Shown: positions 22,360 to 33,422, counted from the stretch's first letter. The stretch: 64,000 bases of DNA from Arsenophonus endosymbiont of Aleurodicus dispersus (GCF_900343015.1 NZ_LR025108.1:124001-188000); one strand, 5' to 3'. Made by a program: numbers and translations. The notes: generated by a model not told the origin, from the letters alone.

Positions 22360-23070
22360 TTATTCTATTTTCATTGCCTGATCTTCATCACTACCTTGAC
22401 CTTCATGGATAGATTTAGCAACAGCATATAGATATAATTTAACTGCACGGATCGCATCATCATTCCCAGGTATGATATAATCAACACCATCTGGATCAGA
22501 ATTAGTATCAACAATCCCAAAAACTGGGATACCTAAGCATATTGCTTCTTTTATAGCAATATGCTCATGTTCTGCATCAACAACAAATAAAGCGTCTGGC
22601 AACCCGCCCATCTCTTTAATACCACCCAAACTATTTTTTAACTTGCTCAGCTCACGGATACGCATCAAAACTTCTTTTTTAGTTAATTTATCAAAAGTAC
22701 CATCTTGTGATTGTTTTTCTAAATCTCTTAGGCGCTTAATAGACTGACGAACTGTTTTCCAGTTAGTCAGCATACCACCTAGCCACCGATGGTTAACAAA
22801 ATACTGATCACAACTATTAGCGGCTTCTTTTATCGATTCACTTGCTGCGCGCTTAGTGCCAACAAACAGAATTTTGCCTTTTCGTGAAGCAATTTTAGTC
22901 AATTCAGCTAATGCTCCATTAAACATTGTAACAGTTTTTTCCAAATTAATGATATGCACTTTGTTGCGCGCCCCAAAGATGTAAGGTTTCATCTTTGGAT
23001 TCCAGTAACGAGTTTGGTGACCAAAGTGAACGCCTGCCTGAAGCATATCGCGCATGGAAACAGTTGCCAT
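22360..23070 (-). CDS. rpsB: 30S ribosomal protein S2
   Basis: Binds the head-body junction of the small subunit. The 236 residues compare with 241 in E. coli. Signatures: [24 protein letters not shown] at the N-terminus (in two runs), [16 protein letters not shown] near 70, [18 protein letters not shown] near 95 and [18 protein letters not shown] near 185. A ribosome site AGAGGTTT lies before the ATG. The C-terminal tail is slightly shortened. It heads the rpsB-tsf operon. Confidence 0.97.
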   Translation of the reverse strand: MATVSMRDMLQAGVHFGHQTRYWNPKMKPYIFGARNKVHIINLEKTVTMFNGALAELTKIASRKGKILFVGTKRAASESIKEAANSCDQYFVNHRWLGGMLTNWKTVRQSIKRLRDLEKQSQDGTFDKLTKKEVLMRIRELSKLKNSLGGIKEMGGLPDALFVVDAEHEHIAIKEAICLGIPVFGIVDTNSDPDGVDYIIPGNDDAIRAVKLYLYAVAKSIHEGQGSDEDQAMKIE

Positions 23071-23572
23071 TTAAACCTCTATAATTTAGTAAATTATTGT
23101 TATGCCTCCGCAGATCCAATTTTCCTACTAATTAGCTGTATATTATCCTAGATAATAGCACTTAGGAAAATATACCGATTTGCTTGTGTTATAACAAAAT
23201 TAAGTTAATGTTAGATTTAATTCGTGTTTTATATAATTATAAATACATAGAACGCAGGCCAGCTTCATATCATGAAATAATAAAAAATACCAGCTATAGT
23301 TATATTTTCCCGCGCTTAAGTTAACTAACTGCGTAGCTAAAGCTAATATCATAATATTATTTTAACTAGCAATCTTTAAATTTAAAATAACCAAATATTA
23401 CTTTTAGGCTATTTTCATATTTTTAAAATTTTTTATATATTAAGTTGTTAGTTGGCATAACTGCACGTTGCTGCTAACATAAACGTAAACATACAGTAGA
23501 TTTAATCAACATAATTAGCTAAAAAGTACATTATTTACTCACTTAAATCAGAATAAATAGGCAGCATAATTC
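23071..23572. other. divergent promoter region between rpsB and map
   Basis: Five hundred bases of AT-rich DNA between divergent rpsB and map. E. coli has the rpsB leader with the tff RNA here; I could not recognise that RNA by eye. A short run TTGCTTGTGTTATAAC at about 23181 may include promoter elements, but this is weak. No protein remnant was found. Confidence 0.4.
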
Positions 23573-24349
23573 ATGGCTATCTCAATTAAAACTGAAAAAG
23601 ATATTCAGAAAATGCGTATTGCTGGACATTTAGCAGCAGAAGTGTTAGAAGTAATTGAACATTACATAACCCCGGGAGTTTCCACTGGTCAACTTGATCG
23701 TATCTGTTACTCACATATCGTCGAAAAACAGCAAGCGATACCGGCTTGTTTAAATTATCATGGTTTTCCTAAATCTATATGTACATCCGTTAATGATGTT
23801 ATTTGTCATGGTATTCCAAATGATGAAAAAATCTTAAAAGAAGGGGATATAATTAATATTGATGTCACCGTTATTAAAAATGGCTTCCATGCAGACACGT
23901 CTAAAATGTTCATTGTAGGCAAAACAACTACTCAAAGCGAACGGTTATGTAAGGTAACACAAGAAAGCCTGTCTCTTGCCTTAAAAATGGTTAAACCAGG
24001 TATTCGTTTACGAACGATAGGTAAAACAATTCAGAATTTTGTTGAACAACATCATTTTTCTGTAGTACGTGAATATTGTGGCCATGGTATTGGTCAAGTT
24101 TTTCATGAAGAACCTCAAGTATTACATTATGATGCTGATGACGGCGGTGTGATACTGCAAAAAGGCATGACGTTTACTATCGAACCAATGGTAAATACCG
24201 GGGATCATCATATTAAAGCAATGAAAGATGGCTGGACGGTAAAAACAAAAGATCGAAGTTGGTCGGCACAGTATGAACATACTTTAGCTGTTACAGATGA
24301 TGGATGTGAAATTTTAACATTACAAAAAAAAGAAACCCCATTTATTTAA
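23573..24349 (+). CDS. map: methionine aminopeptidase type I
   Basis: Removes the N-terminal methionine from new proteins. The 258 residues compare with 264 in E. coli. All five metal ligands can be placed: Asp in NIDVTVIKNGFHADTSKMF (two, near residues 97 and 108), His in YCGHGIGQVFHEEP near 171, Glu in FTIEPMVNTG near 204 and Glu in AQYEHTLAVT near 235. The catalytic histidine is in CLNYHGFPKSIC near 79. Its neighbour glnD in E. coli is not visible here; the next 500 bases are empty. Confidence 0.97.
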   Translation: MAISIKTEKDIQKMRIAGHLAAEVLEVIEHYITPGVSTGQLDRICYSHIVEKQQAIPACLNYHGFPKSICTSVNDVICHGIPNDEKILKEGDIINIDVTVIKNGFHADTSKMFIVGKTTTQSERLCKVTQESLSLALKMVKPGIRLRTIGKTIQNFVEQHHFSVVREYCGHGIGQVFHEEPQVLHYDADDGGVILQKGMTFTIEPMVNTGDHHIKAMKDGWTVKTKDRSWSAQYEHTLAVTDDGCEILTLQKKETPFI

Positions 24350-24845
24350 GCTATTTATCGTACGTAGCAATTATTTTAATAAATTGCTACAGCGTCTTTA
24401 GCAAATCAATCATTTTAACCTAATTACTCAATTTTCATTAATTGCCAAAGGCAATTATGGTAGATAATAATTACATAGTCTACCAAAAGTAGTGAACAAC
24501 ACCACTACCATTAAGTAAACAGTTAATTTCAAATTTTAAAACTAGGGATAATATCCATAATTGAAAATATGTTAAATTTTTTTGCTTCGTATTCGATGTA
24601 ACCTACATTTAATAATAAAAATTTATGATAACTGCCTACTATTTCAATATAAATTAAAGATTACCTTAGGTTATATAGATTAAAATAATAATCTAATTTA
24701 GCAAGCAATTAAGTGTAATTTGACACTTGCAAGCTATTTTTTATTAGGCTACTATTTTAAAGGTTACATTCATAAATTATGATGTTTTTTACGTCTAGGA
24801 GTTGGAAAACATTGTTATTTATCACTCCTATGTTTCAAGTAGACA
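24350..24845. other. non-coding gap before the heat-shock gene
   Basis: E. coli has glnD and dapD beyond map; no trace of either was recognised. The right part holds an imperfect inverted repeat (TAGGAGT near 24796 with ACTCCTA near 24824) just ahead of the sigma-32 type promoter. Otherwise nothing is seen. Confidence 0.4.
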
Positions 24846-24873
24846 CTTGAAAAATCATATAGTGTCCCTATAT
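24846..24873 (+). promoter_or_regulatory. sigma-32 (heat-shock) type promoter
   Basis: CTTGAAA at 24846-24852 and CCCTATAT at 24866-24873, separated by 13 bases, closely fit the RpoH consensus (CTTGAAA, 11-16 bases, CCCCATNT). The start codon of the small heat-shock gene lies 50 bases downstream. A degraded copy of this element is found at 28961-28978. Confidence 0.75.
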
Positions 24874-24922
24874 GAGTAATGTAAATATCTATTCAATCAA
24901 AAATATATAAAAGGAGGATGCT

Positions 24923-25414
24923 ATGGCCTATCGTTCTTTATCTCTTATACCTACATTTAACAATAGTCTGCTTAACGATCGTTTTACCCAGATGGACAAC
25001 CTATTCAGTAGGCTAACCGGAGAAAAGCCGCTGTCCGATGCCCCAGCTTATAACCTGTTGAAAAAAAATGATCAGCATGAATTCACAGTTAGCGTACCAG
25101 GGTATGCACGGGATGAACTTGATGTCTCTGTGCTCAATAATCAGCTTACAGTGCGGGGCAAACCTGACGTCGAGAAAAGTGAAGAGACAGAAGAAAAGGA
25201 AGGGATAAAATGGTTACATAAGGGCATCAGTAAAAGTGAATTTACTTTAAGTTTTACCCTTGAGCATCGGATAATTATTCAACAGGCCAATCTGGCTAAC
25301 GGACTTTTAACGCTGCACTTTACCTACGATATTCCCGAACAGGAAAAACCACAGCAGATTGCCATTGGTGTTCAAAATAAATCAGATAGTGTGCTTAAAC
25401 ATAATGCTGCTTAA
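24923..25414 (+). CDS. ibpA: small heat-shock protein, Hsp20/IbpA family
   Basis: ATP-independent holdase that binds unfolding proteins. The 163 residues hold a central alpha-crystallin domain (about 45-145). Typical features are FTVSVPGYARDELDVSV near residue 51, NQLTVRGKP near 73, and NLANGLLTLHF near 124, the last in place of the usual A-x-x-x-n-GvL motif. Start at ATG 24923 follows a near-perfect Shine-Dalgarno AAGGAGG. A sigma-32 promoter and a strong terminator flank it. Codons look richer in G and C than neighbouring genes, which may reflect strong expression and selection, or a different origin. It is not a positional match to E. coli ibpAB, so strict orthology is uncertain; the symbol marks the family. 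Confidence 0.88.
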   Translation: MAYRSLSLIPTFNNSLLNDRFTQMDNLFSRLTGEKPLSDAPAYNLLKKNDQHEFTVSVPGYARDELDVSVLNNQLTVRGKPDVEKSEETEEKEGIKWLHKGISKSEFTLSFTLEHRIIIQQANLANGLLTLHFTYDIPEQEKPQQIAIGVQNKSDSVLKHNAA

Positions 25415-25418
25415 ACTT

Positions 25419-25448
25419 AACGCCCCTAATTGGGGCGTTTGTTTTTTT
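25419..25448 (+). terminator. intrinsic terminator after the small heat-shock gene
   Basis: The stem ACGCCCC / GGGGCGT with a loop of TAATT is followed by TTGTTTTTTT, a textbook Rho-independent terminator 5 bases past the stop. With the sigma-32 promoter upstream it shows a single-gene transcription unit. Confidence 0.9.
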
Positions 25449-25784
25449 GTTATCTAAATGAAGCTTAGTGTTTTTCCATCTCAAACAACTTGGACAAAAA
25501 TATTTTAATTCAGTGCTGGTTAAACCTTATTGTATTAAGGCTTGAGCATTAGTCATATATTATCTAAGAATGTAATTATTACTTAACTCAAGTAAAAAAA
25601 TTAATTTATTCTTCATACTAAAGCAATCTCAACAATCAGCACTATATGGATATTAATTTCTTCACCACAATAAAACAATATAGTAAAATAATCTACAACC
25701 ATTTGTTACCATGATGCTATCGCGTATTAATGGTTAACTTATGTTCTATCTTTAATAGTTGTAGTAAATGATTAATAAAAGCAA

Positions 25785-27956
25785 CTAATTTTCAGTTGGA
25801 TCAACATCAATATTCCATTTTACTTTTCGACTTTCAGGATATGCCATAATTTCAGGTAAAATATGCGCAAAAAATTGTTGTAAATAGGAACGTGAAGGAT
25901 GCTGGAGTAGTAATTGCCAACGGAAACGACCTGCTAGCTTAGCTTTGATCGCTGGGATAGGACCCATTAACCAAAGTTGTGAGTCGCGCATGTTATGTTG
26001 TTCTATATATTGACGAAGCTTGTTTAAAAAAATAGGTGCAGATTCATTTTTATGATCTTCTGAACGGATCATTATATGACTGCTATATGGTGGCAAAAAA
26101 ACATCACGTCGTTCCGCTAGTGTTTCTGTCGCAAACACGTTATATCCTTTTTTTAATAATGTTGATAATAATGGATGTTCAGGGTGGTAGGTTTGTAGAA
26201 TCACTTCACCATGTTTACCAGCCCGGCCAGCCCGGCCAGATACTTGAATATAAAGTTGTGCAAACCTTTCTGTTGCCCGATAATCACTAGAAAAAAGTGC
26301 GCCATCTACATTAAGTAGGGCAACTAAAGTAATATCAGGAAAATGATGTCCTTTAGCAAGCATTTGGGTTCCGATTAAAATACGAGCACCACCTGTATAG
26401 ACAGGGGCCAGCTGTTTTTCTAATGCACCTTTCCGCCTAGTGGTATCTCTATCAATACGGGTAAACGGTATATTAGGAAAAAGCTGGTTAATTGCCTCTT
26501 CTAACTGTTCAGTTCCTAAACCTACAGGGACCAGATGTGTTGAGCCGCAGTATGCGCATTGTATTGGAATTGGCAGTTGACTATTACAATGATGACAACT
26601 TAACTGACGTTGGTAATGGTGGAGTGTATAATAATGATCACAACGTGAACACCCGGCAATCCAGCCACAATCATGGCAAATCAATGTTGGTGAGTAGCCG
26701 CGACGATTTAAAAATAACATAACTTGATTATTCGTTGCTAGATGATCTTTAATACGTTGAATTAATGGGTTTGACATGCCATATTTTAATGGCTGACCCT
26801 TTAAATCTAGTAAATGTTGACTTGCTAGCTTGGCTTTTCCAGCTCTTTGGGTGATATCTAGACGGTGATATTTTCCTTGCTCAATATTATAGATACTTTC
26901 TAACGAAGGTGTTGCTGTACCCATAATAATTGGAATATTCTCTTTTTTGGCGAGAAAAACAGCTAAATCACGAGCATGATAACGCCATCCATCTTGTTGT
27001 TTGTAAGAGTTATCATGTTCTTCATCAATAATGATTAAGCCAAGATTGGCAAAGGATGTGAATAATGCAGAACGAGTACCAATCACAATAGCACTGTCTC
27101 CGTTTTGTGCACGCAACCAGACTGCCAGTCGTTCACTATTATTTAATGCGGAATGTAGTAAATGAACAGGTGCATTAAATCTCTCACTAAATCTTTTGAT
27201 AGTTTGGGGAGTAAGACTAATTTCTGGCACCAGGACTAATACTTGTTTACCTTGCGATAAAATATTTTCAATAACATTAAGATAGACTTCTGTTTTACCT
27301 GAACCAGTGATCCCTACTAATAACCAAGGCATAAAAGTTGTTTTAGAACTTATTGCTCCTACAGCTGTTGACTGTTCTAGGTTAAGTTTCGGTTTTTTAC
27401 AGAGATGAAAAGTAGAATGCCAGCTTTCTATTTTTTGTTGAATGGGGAATAGTTTAATCACAGTTTGTGACTTATTTTTATTTAATTCATGTTTTGTAAT
27501 TTGGTGATGATAAAGGGGTTGTTGCTGTAGTAATACTAGGGCATGTTGCTGTTTCGGTCCTTTTTTAAGCTGGTTTAGGCTAAAAGTTTTACCTTGCTGA
27601 GTTATTTCAGATTTACATCGTAGATTAAATGTTGTTACTTTGCCTTGCCGCAGTAAAACTGGTAATGCATGAAATAGCACTTTCCCAATCGGGTGATGGT
27701 AATACTGAGATGCCCAAAGTAGTAATGACCATAAACTATCCGAAAATAGCGATTCTTGATCTATTACTTGTTCAATAGTTTTTAATTGTTTACAATTGAG
27801 CTTAATATTTTGATTATGCGATAATACAATACCTAAGATAGTACGCTTGCCAAAAGGAACTAATACCCGGCAACCTTTTATTGGTAAAGGAAGATTGGAT
27901 TGGTAATCAAAAACCCGCCTCAGCGGAAGAGGAAGCGCTACTTGAACAATAGCCAT
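25785..27956 (-). CDS. priA: primosomal protein N' (PriA helicase)
   Basis: 3'-5' helicase that recognises stalled forks and reloads the replisome. The 723 residues compare with 732 in E. coli. The N-terminal 3'DNA-binding domain starts [15 protein letters not shown]. Walker [13 protein letters not shown] is near residue 220, the DEEH box near 320, and GTATPSLES near 348. The zinc-binding module between helicase lobes has paired CxxC sets ([21 protein letters not shown]) near 430-470. Motif VI reads [13 protein letters not shown]. The ATG at 27956 has AGGAAA upstream. A 90-base exact copy of part of its 5' region lies at 28854-28943 across rpmE. Confidence 0.97.
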   Translation of the reverse strand: MAIVQVALPLPLRRVFDYQSNLPLPIKGCRVLVPFGKRTILGIVLSHNQNIKLNCKQLKTIEQVIDQESLFSDSLWSLLLWASQYYHHPIGKVLFHALPVLLRQGKVTTFNLRCKSEITQQGKTFSLNQLKKGPKQQHALVLLQQQPLYHHQITKHELNKNKSQTVIKLFPIQQKIESWHSTFHLCKKPKLNLEQSTAVGAISSKTTFMPWLLVGITGSGKTEVYLNVIENILSQGKQVLVLVPEISLTPQTIKRFSERFNAPVHLLHSALNNSERLAVWLRAQNGDSAIVIGTRSALFTSFANLGLIIIDEEHDNSYKQQDGWRYHARDLAVFLAKKENIPIIMGTATPSLESIYNIEQGKYHRLDITQRAGKAKLASQHLLDLKGQPLKYGMSNPLIQRIKDHLATNNQVMLFLNRRGYSPTLICHDCGWIAGCSRCDHYYTLHHYQRQLSCHHCNSQLPIPIQCAYCGSTHLVPVGLGTEQLEEAINQLFPNIPFTRIDRDTTRRKGALEKQLAPVYTGGARILIGTQMLAKGHHFPDITLVALLNVDGALFSSDYRATERFAQLYIQVSGRAGRAGKHGEVILQTYHPEHPLLSTLLKKGYNVFATETLAERRDVFLPPYSSHIMIRSEDHKNESAPIFLNKLRQYIEQHNMRDSQLWLMGPIPAIKAKLAGRFRWQLLLQHPSRSYLQQFFAHILPEIMAYPESRKVKWNIDVDPTEN

Positions 27957-28189
27957 TGTTAAGTTTTCCTAATAATTTTATGCAAATTATTTATTAAAGA
28001 TAAAAAATAGAAGATCACATTATTTTAATATATTTAATTGCGCTATAAATATATTTTATGTATTATTTTATTTACAGCCATTGTGAGTAATTTAAATTAT
28101 TATAACAACTATTCTTAATTGATTTGACATCTGGTGTCTAGCGTTAGGATTATATAGATATAGCGATACGGCCTAAGTAGAGACTGACT

Positions 28190-28405
28190 ATGAAAAAATA
28201 TATTCATCCTAAATATAAAGAAGTTAATGCTACCTGTTCTTGTGGTAATGTAATGAAAATAAAATCAACTGTTAATCATCATCTGCACTTGGATGTTTGT
28301 GGGAGATGTCATCCATTTTATACAGGTAAACAGCGTGATGTAGCTGCCAGCGGGCGTGTTGATCGCTTCAAGCAGCGATTCAATCTTATCGGTCTGAAAA
28401 AATAA
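28190..28405 (+). CDS. rpmE: 50S ribosomal protein L31
   Basis: Zinc-containing L31 that bridges the subunits. The 71 residues match E. coli (70). Start [12 protein letters not shown], zinc ligands Cys16, Cys18, Cys37 and Cys40 all present (CSCGNV and DVCGRC), then [20 protein letters not shown]. It is the zinc-binding (C+) form. Divergent from priA with a 233-base spacer, the arrangement seen in E. coli. Confidence 0.97.
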   Translation: MKKYIHPKYKEVNATCSCGNVMKIKSTVNHHLHLDVCGRCHPFYTGKQRDVAASGRVDRFKQRFNLIGLKK

Positions 28406-28675
28406 TAATGGTTAAATAATACCAGCTAAAATCATACTTACTTATAATATGGGTGGGTAACGCTTCAGTGTATTGATTGCTATTATATAATTCTTAAAAC
28501 GCATGAAAAAAATAATTACTATTCCAAAGTCATCTAGATCAATATCTTTTATCGCATAGCTAGTTTTACTGCGTATTTAATTTCATCATCGTCATTTGGC
28601 AACGGTTAATGAGTGTAAAATTATTAACATAGTAATTCACTATTATGTAACATGGCATAAATTATTAATAAGCTA
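28406..28675. other. non-coding spacer after rpmE
   Basis: No protein remnant recognised. In the tandem-duplication reading it would contain the decayed remains of the second small heat-shock gene, but I see no resemblance to it. Confidence 0.35.
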
Positions 28676-29012
28676 TATCTCGTCTACGAATGTATTTTTT
28701 CTTTAAATCAAGTAAAAAAATTATTTATTCTTCATAATTTCACCGTCATCAATAGTTGTTACATGGAGAAAATAGGCTTTGTTTTGCAGCAGTAAAACAA
28801 GTAGTACATAAAATAATACTTCCACTATCGGATGATTGATTGTAATACTGACTATAAACTATCCGAAAATAGCGATTCTTGATCTATTACTTGTTCAATA
28901 GTTTTTAATTGTTTACAATTGAGCTTAATATTTTGATTATGCGGTAATACCGAAGGCGTACTTGAAAAATTACCCCTAGTAATGTAAATATCTACTCGAT
29001 AAAAAATATATT
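28676..29012. repeat. decayed duplication of the ibpA-priA neighbourhood
   Basis: Three pieces align with sequence to the left. 28690-28740 resembles 25568-25620, the spacer between the small heat-shock gene and priA. 28771-28955 resembles priA 27643-27836, with 28854-28943 identical to 27731-27820 over 90 bases. 28961-29012 resembles 24846-24909, the heat-shock promoter and leader, with its spacer shortened. No piece can be expressed as protein. The order fits the remains of tandem copies of a block running from the heat-shock promoter through priA. Confidence 0.88.
28771..28955 (-). pseudogene. priA: partial copy of priA 5' region
   Basis: This carries the part of priA that encodes residues about 40-105, with small deletions and substitutions at its left end and 90 unchanged bases at its right end. 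Both ends of the gene are absent. It lies on the far side of rpmE from its parent, in the same orientation as priA. The mix of exact and diverged blocks suggests either uneven age or gene conversion from the intact gene. Confidence 0.88.
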
Positions 29013-29403
29013 AAGAATAATTAAATTATATTAATCACTATGGGCTGAATTTATACTTTATATTTTTGACATTGATATTAATATCGACTTTAATCTAAAA
29101 TAAAAAATTTTTGCTAAGATCGTACATTAATTTCTGTATCCATTATTGGGTTATAATTAATTATTGCCCAATTGGATAAATAATAATATTTTAATAGACC
29201 CTAAAGGGAACTAGAATGACCATATCAAATTATATCACCTTAATATGCACACCATTTGCATTAATAAAATGGCTATAACTTGACTGTTAAATATTTGTCA
29301 ATAATTTTTGACAAAAATATTTATCTGCTATTCTATTCCAATCTAAAATAAACTATATCATTAGCGGCCAATTCCGCATTATCGCTATAGGAAAATAGGT
29401 GTC
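29013..29403. other. leuS upstream region
   Basis: AT-rich, no protein remnant recognised. The ATG of leuS is preceded by AGGAAAATAGG. A promoter is expected here but no convincing -35/-10 pair could be chosen among the many AT-rich candidates. Confidence 0.35.
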
Positions 29404-31992
29404 ATGCAAGAACAATATCGCCCAGAAGAGATAGAGCAATACGTACAACGGCATTGGGAAAAAAAACAAACATTTAAAGTAATAGAGGATGATAACAAAG
29501 AAAAATACTATTGCCTTTCAATGTTACCTTACCCATCGGGTCGGCTACATATGGGACATGTTCGCAACTATACCATTGGTGATGTTATATCACGTTATCA
29601 ACGTATGCTAGGCAAAAATGTACTGCAACCTATTGGTTGGGATGCTTTTGGTTTACCGGCGGAAAGTGCAGCAGTAAAGAATAATACCGATCCAGCGAAT
29701 TGGACTTATACCAATATTGATTACATGAAAAATCAATTTAAAATGCTCGGTATTAGTTATGACTGGAGTAGAGAAATAACAACTTGTACACAAGAATATT
29801 ATCATTGGGAGCAATGGTTCTTTACTAAGCTTTATGAAAAAGGGTTAGTTTATAAAAAAACAGCTGCCGTTAATTGGTGCCCAAATGATTTAACTGTTAT
29901 AGCTAACGAGCAAGTCATTGATGGTTACTGCTGGCGTTGCGATACACCTGTAAAACGTAAAGAAATTCCCCAATGGTTCATAAAAATTACTGCTTATGCT
30001 GAAGAGCTACTTAATGATTTAGATAAGCTAGATGGCTGGCCAGAACAAGTTAAAACCATGCAGCGTAACTGGATAGGCCGCTCAGAAGGGATTGAAATTA
30101 CCTTTAACCTAGCAGATAAAGATGAAAAGATAACCGTTTATACTACTCGACCTGATACTTTTATGGGAGTCACTTATCTCGCTATTGCAGCAACTCATCC
30201 GTTAGCAAAAATAGCAGCAGAAAAAAATGCTAAACTTAGTGCTTTTATTGATGAATGTTGTAATACCCAAGTTGCGGAAGCTAAAATTGCAACCATGGAG
30301 AAAAAAGGGATGGCAACCAATTTCTTCGCAATTCACACGTTTACTAAAGAAAAAATCCCAATTTGGATTGCTAATTTTGTATTAATGGAATATGGTACAG
30401 GAGCAGTAATGGCAGTTCCTGGTCATGATCAGCGTGACTGGGAATTTGCAACCAAATATTATTTGCCAATTAAAGCGGTTATTGCTGATAATAAAGGCCA
30501 GGTACCAGATCTAAAAGCAAGTTCATTGACTGATAAAAATACGCTAATTAATTCAGGCGAATTTAGTGGTATGGATAACAAAACAGGCACCAATGCGATT
30601 GTCGATAAACTAGTTTCACAGGGTTCAGCTAAACGTAAAGTAAATTATCGTCTACGTGACTGGGGAGTTTCTCGACAACGTTATTGGGGAGCACCTATTC
30701 CCATGGTAACTATGGAAGACGGCTCTGTGAGGTCAGTGCCAGAAGATCAACTACCAGTCATCTTACCTGAAGATGTAGTAATAAATGGAATATTTAGTCC
30801 TATCAAAGCTGATATACAATGGGCAAAGACCAATATAGATGGCCATACAGCATTACGTGAAACCGATACCTTTGATACCTTTATGGAGTCATCATGGTAC
30901 TATGCTCGTTACACCTGTCCTAATTATCACCAAGGAATGTTAGATCCTGTTGCCGCAAATTATTGGTTGCCTGTTAATCAATATATTGGTGGCATTGAGC
31001 ATGCAAATATGCATCTATTGTATTTCCGTTTTTTCCACAAATTAATGCGTGATGCAGGATTAGTAAATTCTGATGAGCCAGCTAAACGCCTGTTATGTCA
31101 AGGAATGGTATTAACCGATTCCTATTATTATTTAGGGGAAAATGGACAACGAGTGTGGGTATCACCAGTTGATGCAACAGTTGAAAAAGATGAAAAAGGT
31201 AAGATTGTTAAAGCAACTGACCAGCATGGACATCAACTTTCATATACTGGGATGAGTAAAATGTCTAAATCAAAAAATAACGGCATCGATCCACAATTAA
31301 TAGTAAAAAAATATGGGGCAGATACCGTTAGACTATTTATGATGTTTGCCGCTCCGCCTGAACTTACTTTGGAATGGCAAGAATCAAGTGTAGAAGGTGC
31401 AAATCGTTTTATTGGTCGTCTCTGGCGCACTGTTTTTAAACATACTAAAAAAGGTAAAACAGCACCATTAGATAGCAGCAATCTTACGCCAGAGCAGAAA
31501 ACCCTACGGCGTAATCTACATAAAACTATCGCTAAAGTTACTGATGATATTGGTCGCCGTTATACATTTAATACTGCGATTGCAGCGATTATGGAATTCA
31601 TGAATAAACTAACGCGATCATCAGATAAAAGTGAACAGGATCGGGCGTTAATACAAGAATCTTTAGAGGCTATCGTACTTATGCTGTCACCCATTATTCC
31701 CCATACTTGCTTTATTATGTGGAAAGAACTTGGTAATATGACAGATATCGATAATGCGTCGTGGCCAGTTGCTGACGAACAAGCAAAAATAGACGATACT
31801 CAATTAGTAATTATTCAAATAAATGGTAAAGTTCGTGGGCGTATTACTGTCGATATTAATGCATCAAAAAATGCTATTTTAGCTATAGCAACACAAGAAT
31901 ATGGTGTGGCAAAATATCTTGAAGGTATGAACATACATAAGGTAATTTATATACCAGGAAAATTGTTAAACCTTGTTGGTAGGATAAATTAA
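29404..31992 (+). CDS. leuS: leucyl-tRNA synthetase
   Basis: Charges tRNA-Leu. The 862 residues match E. coli (860). Class I signatures: [19 protein letters not shown] near residue 42 (HIGH motif as HMGH) and [14 protein letters not shown] near 620 (KMSKS). The CP1 editing domain, about 225-415, contains [17 protein letters not shown] and the conserved [15 protein letters not shown]. The C-terminal LeuRS-specific domain ends with VNGKVRGRI-like [13 protein letters not shown]. Followed by the lptE remnant and holA, the E. coli order leuS-lptE-holA. Confidence 0.98.
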   Translation: MQEQYRPEEIEQYVQRHWEKKQTFKVIEDDNKEKYYCLSMLPYPSGRLHMGHVRNYTIGDVISRYQRMLGKNVLQPIGWDAFGLPAESAAVKNNTDPANWTYTNIDYMKNQFKMLGISYDWSREITTCTQEYYHWEQWFFTKLYEKGLVYKKTAAVNWCPNDLTVIANEQVIDGYCWRCDTPVKRKEIPQWFIKITAYAEELLNDLDKLDGWPEQVKTMQRNWIGRSEGIEITFNLADKDEKITVYTTRPDTFMGVTYLAIAATHPLAKIAAEKNAKLSAFIDECCNTQVAEAKIATMEKKGMATNFFAIHTFTKEKIPIWIANFVLMEYGTGAVMAVPGHDQRDWEFATKYYLPIKAVIADNKGQVPDLKASSLTDKNTLINSGEFSGMDNKTGTNAIVDKLVSQGSAKRKVNYRLRDWGVSRQRYWGAPIPMVTMEDGSVRSVPEDQLPVILPEDVVINGIFSPIKADIQWAKTNIDGHTALRETDTFDTFMESSWYYARYTCPNYHQGMLDPVAANYWLPVNQYIGGIEHANMHLLYFRFFHKLMRDAGLVNSDEPAKRLLCQGMVLTDSYYYLGENGQRVWVSPVDATVEKDEKGKIVKATDQHGHQLSYTGMSKMSKSKNNGIDPQLIVKKYGADTVRLFMMFAAPPELTLEWQESSVEGANRFIGRLWRTVFKHTKKGKTAPLDSSNLTPEQKTLRRNLHKTIAKVTDDIGRRYTFNTAIAAIMEFMNKLTRSSDKSEQDRALIQESLEAIVLMLSPIIPHTCFIMWKELGNMTDIDNASWPVADEQAKIDDTQLVIIQINGKVRGRITVDINASKNAILAIATQEYGVAKYLEGMNIHKVIYIPGKLLNLVGRIN

Positions 31993-32004
31993 TAAGGAGA
32001 CAAT

Positions 32005-32387
32005 ATGAGCGATTTAATTACCTTATGTATGTTCTTAGCCGTGTTGATTATATCTGAATAACTAAAAAAAATAAAATTAATCAGTGGAGACCATTATGAC
32101 CAGCTGACATATGCTATTAGACAGTAATTATAGCTAAATCATGTCAACTTAATCAATAAAAATCTTCCTCATGTGCCGATTTTAAAATTATTTTGTTCAT
32201 ATGAAAATACCAAACCAGTTACCGTCTATAAAAACGGCAAAAATGCAGAAATAAAATTAAATTTCTGGGGAAGCGCGCAAATTATCTTACCTACCTATAA
32301 AGACGCTAAAAACTAATTTTTAAAACAAGAAATATTTGAACAAAAAGAATCAGAGTGGTTCAAAAAATTGCTATCGGTAGCCTATAA
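32005..32387 (+). pseudogene. lptE: remnant of lptE (LPS-assembly lipoprotein)
   Basis: An ATG at 32005 still has a good ribosome site (AAGGAGACAAT), but a stop appears after about 18 codons. Further on, joined frames read YDQLTYAIRQ, LNHVNLINKN, PVTVYKNGKNAEIKLNFW. These match LptE ([20 protein letters not shown] and ASVFRNGQTAEYQMIMTV). The remnant runs up to the holA start. LptE plugs the LptD barrel that exports LPS, so its loss fits with the death of lpxA, lpxB and lpxD. Confidence 0.88.
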
Positions 32388-33422
32388 ATGATCTGTATTT
32401 ACCCGGAGCAGCTAACTTATCAACTTGCTGATAAGCTGAGAACCTGTTACCTAATCATTGGTAATGAACCACTTTTCTTACAAGAAAGCATGGATAAAAT
32501 TTGTCAAGTTGCCAAGCAGCAAGGGTTTTATGAACGTTATACCTATTCGCTAGATATAAACACAGAATGGGATTATATTTATCATATTAGTAAATCACTT
32601 AGCCTATTTACTAGCCGACAAATCATTATCTTAATATTACCTGAAAGTGGCCCCACAACAGTCATAGCAGAAAATCTGCTTAAGCTAGCTAAATTATTAC
32701 ATCCTGATTTATTACTCATATTATGCGGCAGCAAATTAACTAAAGTACAAAAAAATAGTGCTTGGTACAAAAAAATAGGAAAAGATGGGGTACATATTAA
32801 TTGTCTGACACCGGAACGATCTAAACTACCTCAATGGGTAACCCAACGAGCAATAGATATGTCTGTTACCTTAGATAAACAAGCTAATAAGCTTCTTTGT
32901 TACTGCTATGAAGGTAATTTACTAGCTCTTAACCAAGAGCTTGAACGTTTATCACTATTATATCCTGACGGCAATTTTACTCTACCTCGTGTAAAAGAGG
33001 CGATAAATAATGATGTTAATATCACACCGTATCATTGGGTTAATGCGCTACTTGTAGGTAAAATTAAACGCGCCTGGCATCTCTTGAAACAATTACAACG
33101 CGAAGATTATGAAGCGGTAATTTTATTACGTATAATTCAACGTGAACTTATATTACTTTTAACAATACAAAATAGTGATAGAGATTTTAAAAATATGTTT
33201 GATCAGCATAAAATTTGTCCAGCTCACCGCTCACTCATTAGCTCCGCTCTACAACGCTTATCACTTAGTGAACTACAGCTTGCAATACAGTTAATTACTC
33301 ATGCCGAATTAAATTTAAAACAAGATTATGGCTACTCAATTTGGCTAAAATTAGAAACTTTATCTATGATATTATGCGGAAAATTTCCCCCAAAGAGTTT
33401 TATTAATAACTCAACAAACTAA
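32388..33422 (+). CDS. holA: DNA polymerase III delta subunit
   Basis: Clamp-opening wrench of the clamp-loader complex. The 344 residues match E. coli (343). Starts IYPEQLTYQLADKL. Characteristic pieces are YLIIGNEPLFLQESMD near 20, the beta-clamp interacting SLFTSRQIIILILPE near 71, CYCYEGNLLALNQELERLSL near 174 and TPYHWVNALLVGK near 218. The sequence is more diverged than other genes here, typical for HolA. Its ATG directly abuts the end of the lptE remnant. Confidence 0.95.
   Translation: MICIYPEQLTYQLADKLRTCYLIIGNEPLFLQESMDKICQVAKQQGFYERYTYSLDINTEWDYIYHISKSLSLFTSRQIIILILPESGPTTVIAENLLKLAKLLHPDLLLILCGSKLTKVQKNSAWYKKIGKDGVHINCLTPERSKLPQWVTQRAIDMSVTLDKQANKLLCYCYEGNLLALNQELERLSLLYPDGNFTLPRVKEAINNDVNITPYHWVNALLVGKIKRAWHLLKQLQREDYEAVILLRIIQRELILLLTIQNSDRDFKNMFDQHKICPAHRSLISSALQRLSLSELQLAIQLITHAELNLKQDYGYSIWLKLETLSMILCGKFPPKSFINNSTN

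Noticed and set aside
24874-24922. ROSE-type RNA thermometer in the heat-shock leader
   Set aside because: The leader is under 50 bases and AT-rich, with no sequence able to pair well with the AAGGAGG site.
28676-29012. Short repeats as a CRISPR array or mobile element ends
   Set aside because: The repeats are copies of neighbouring genes and promoter, occur once each, and lack regular spacing or a transposase.
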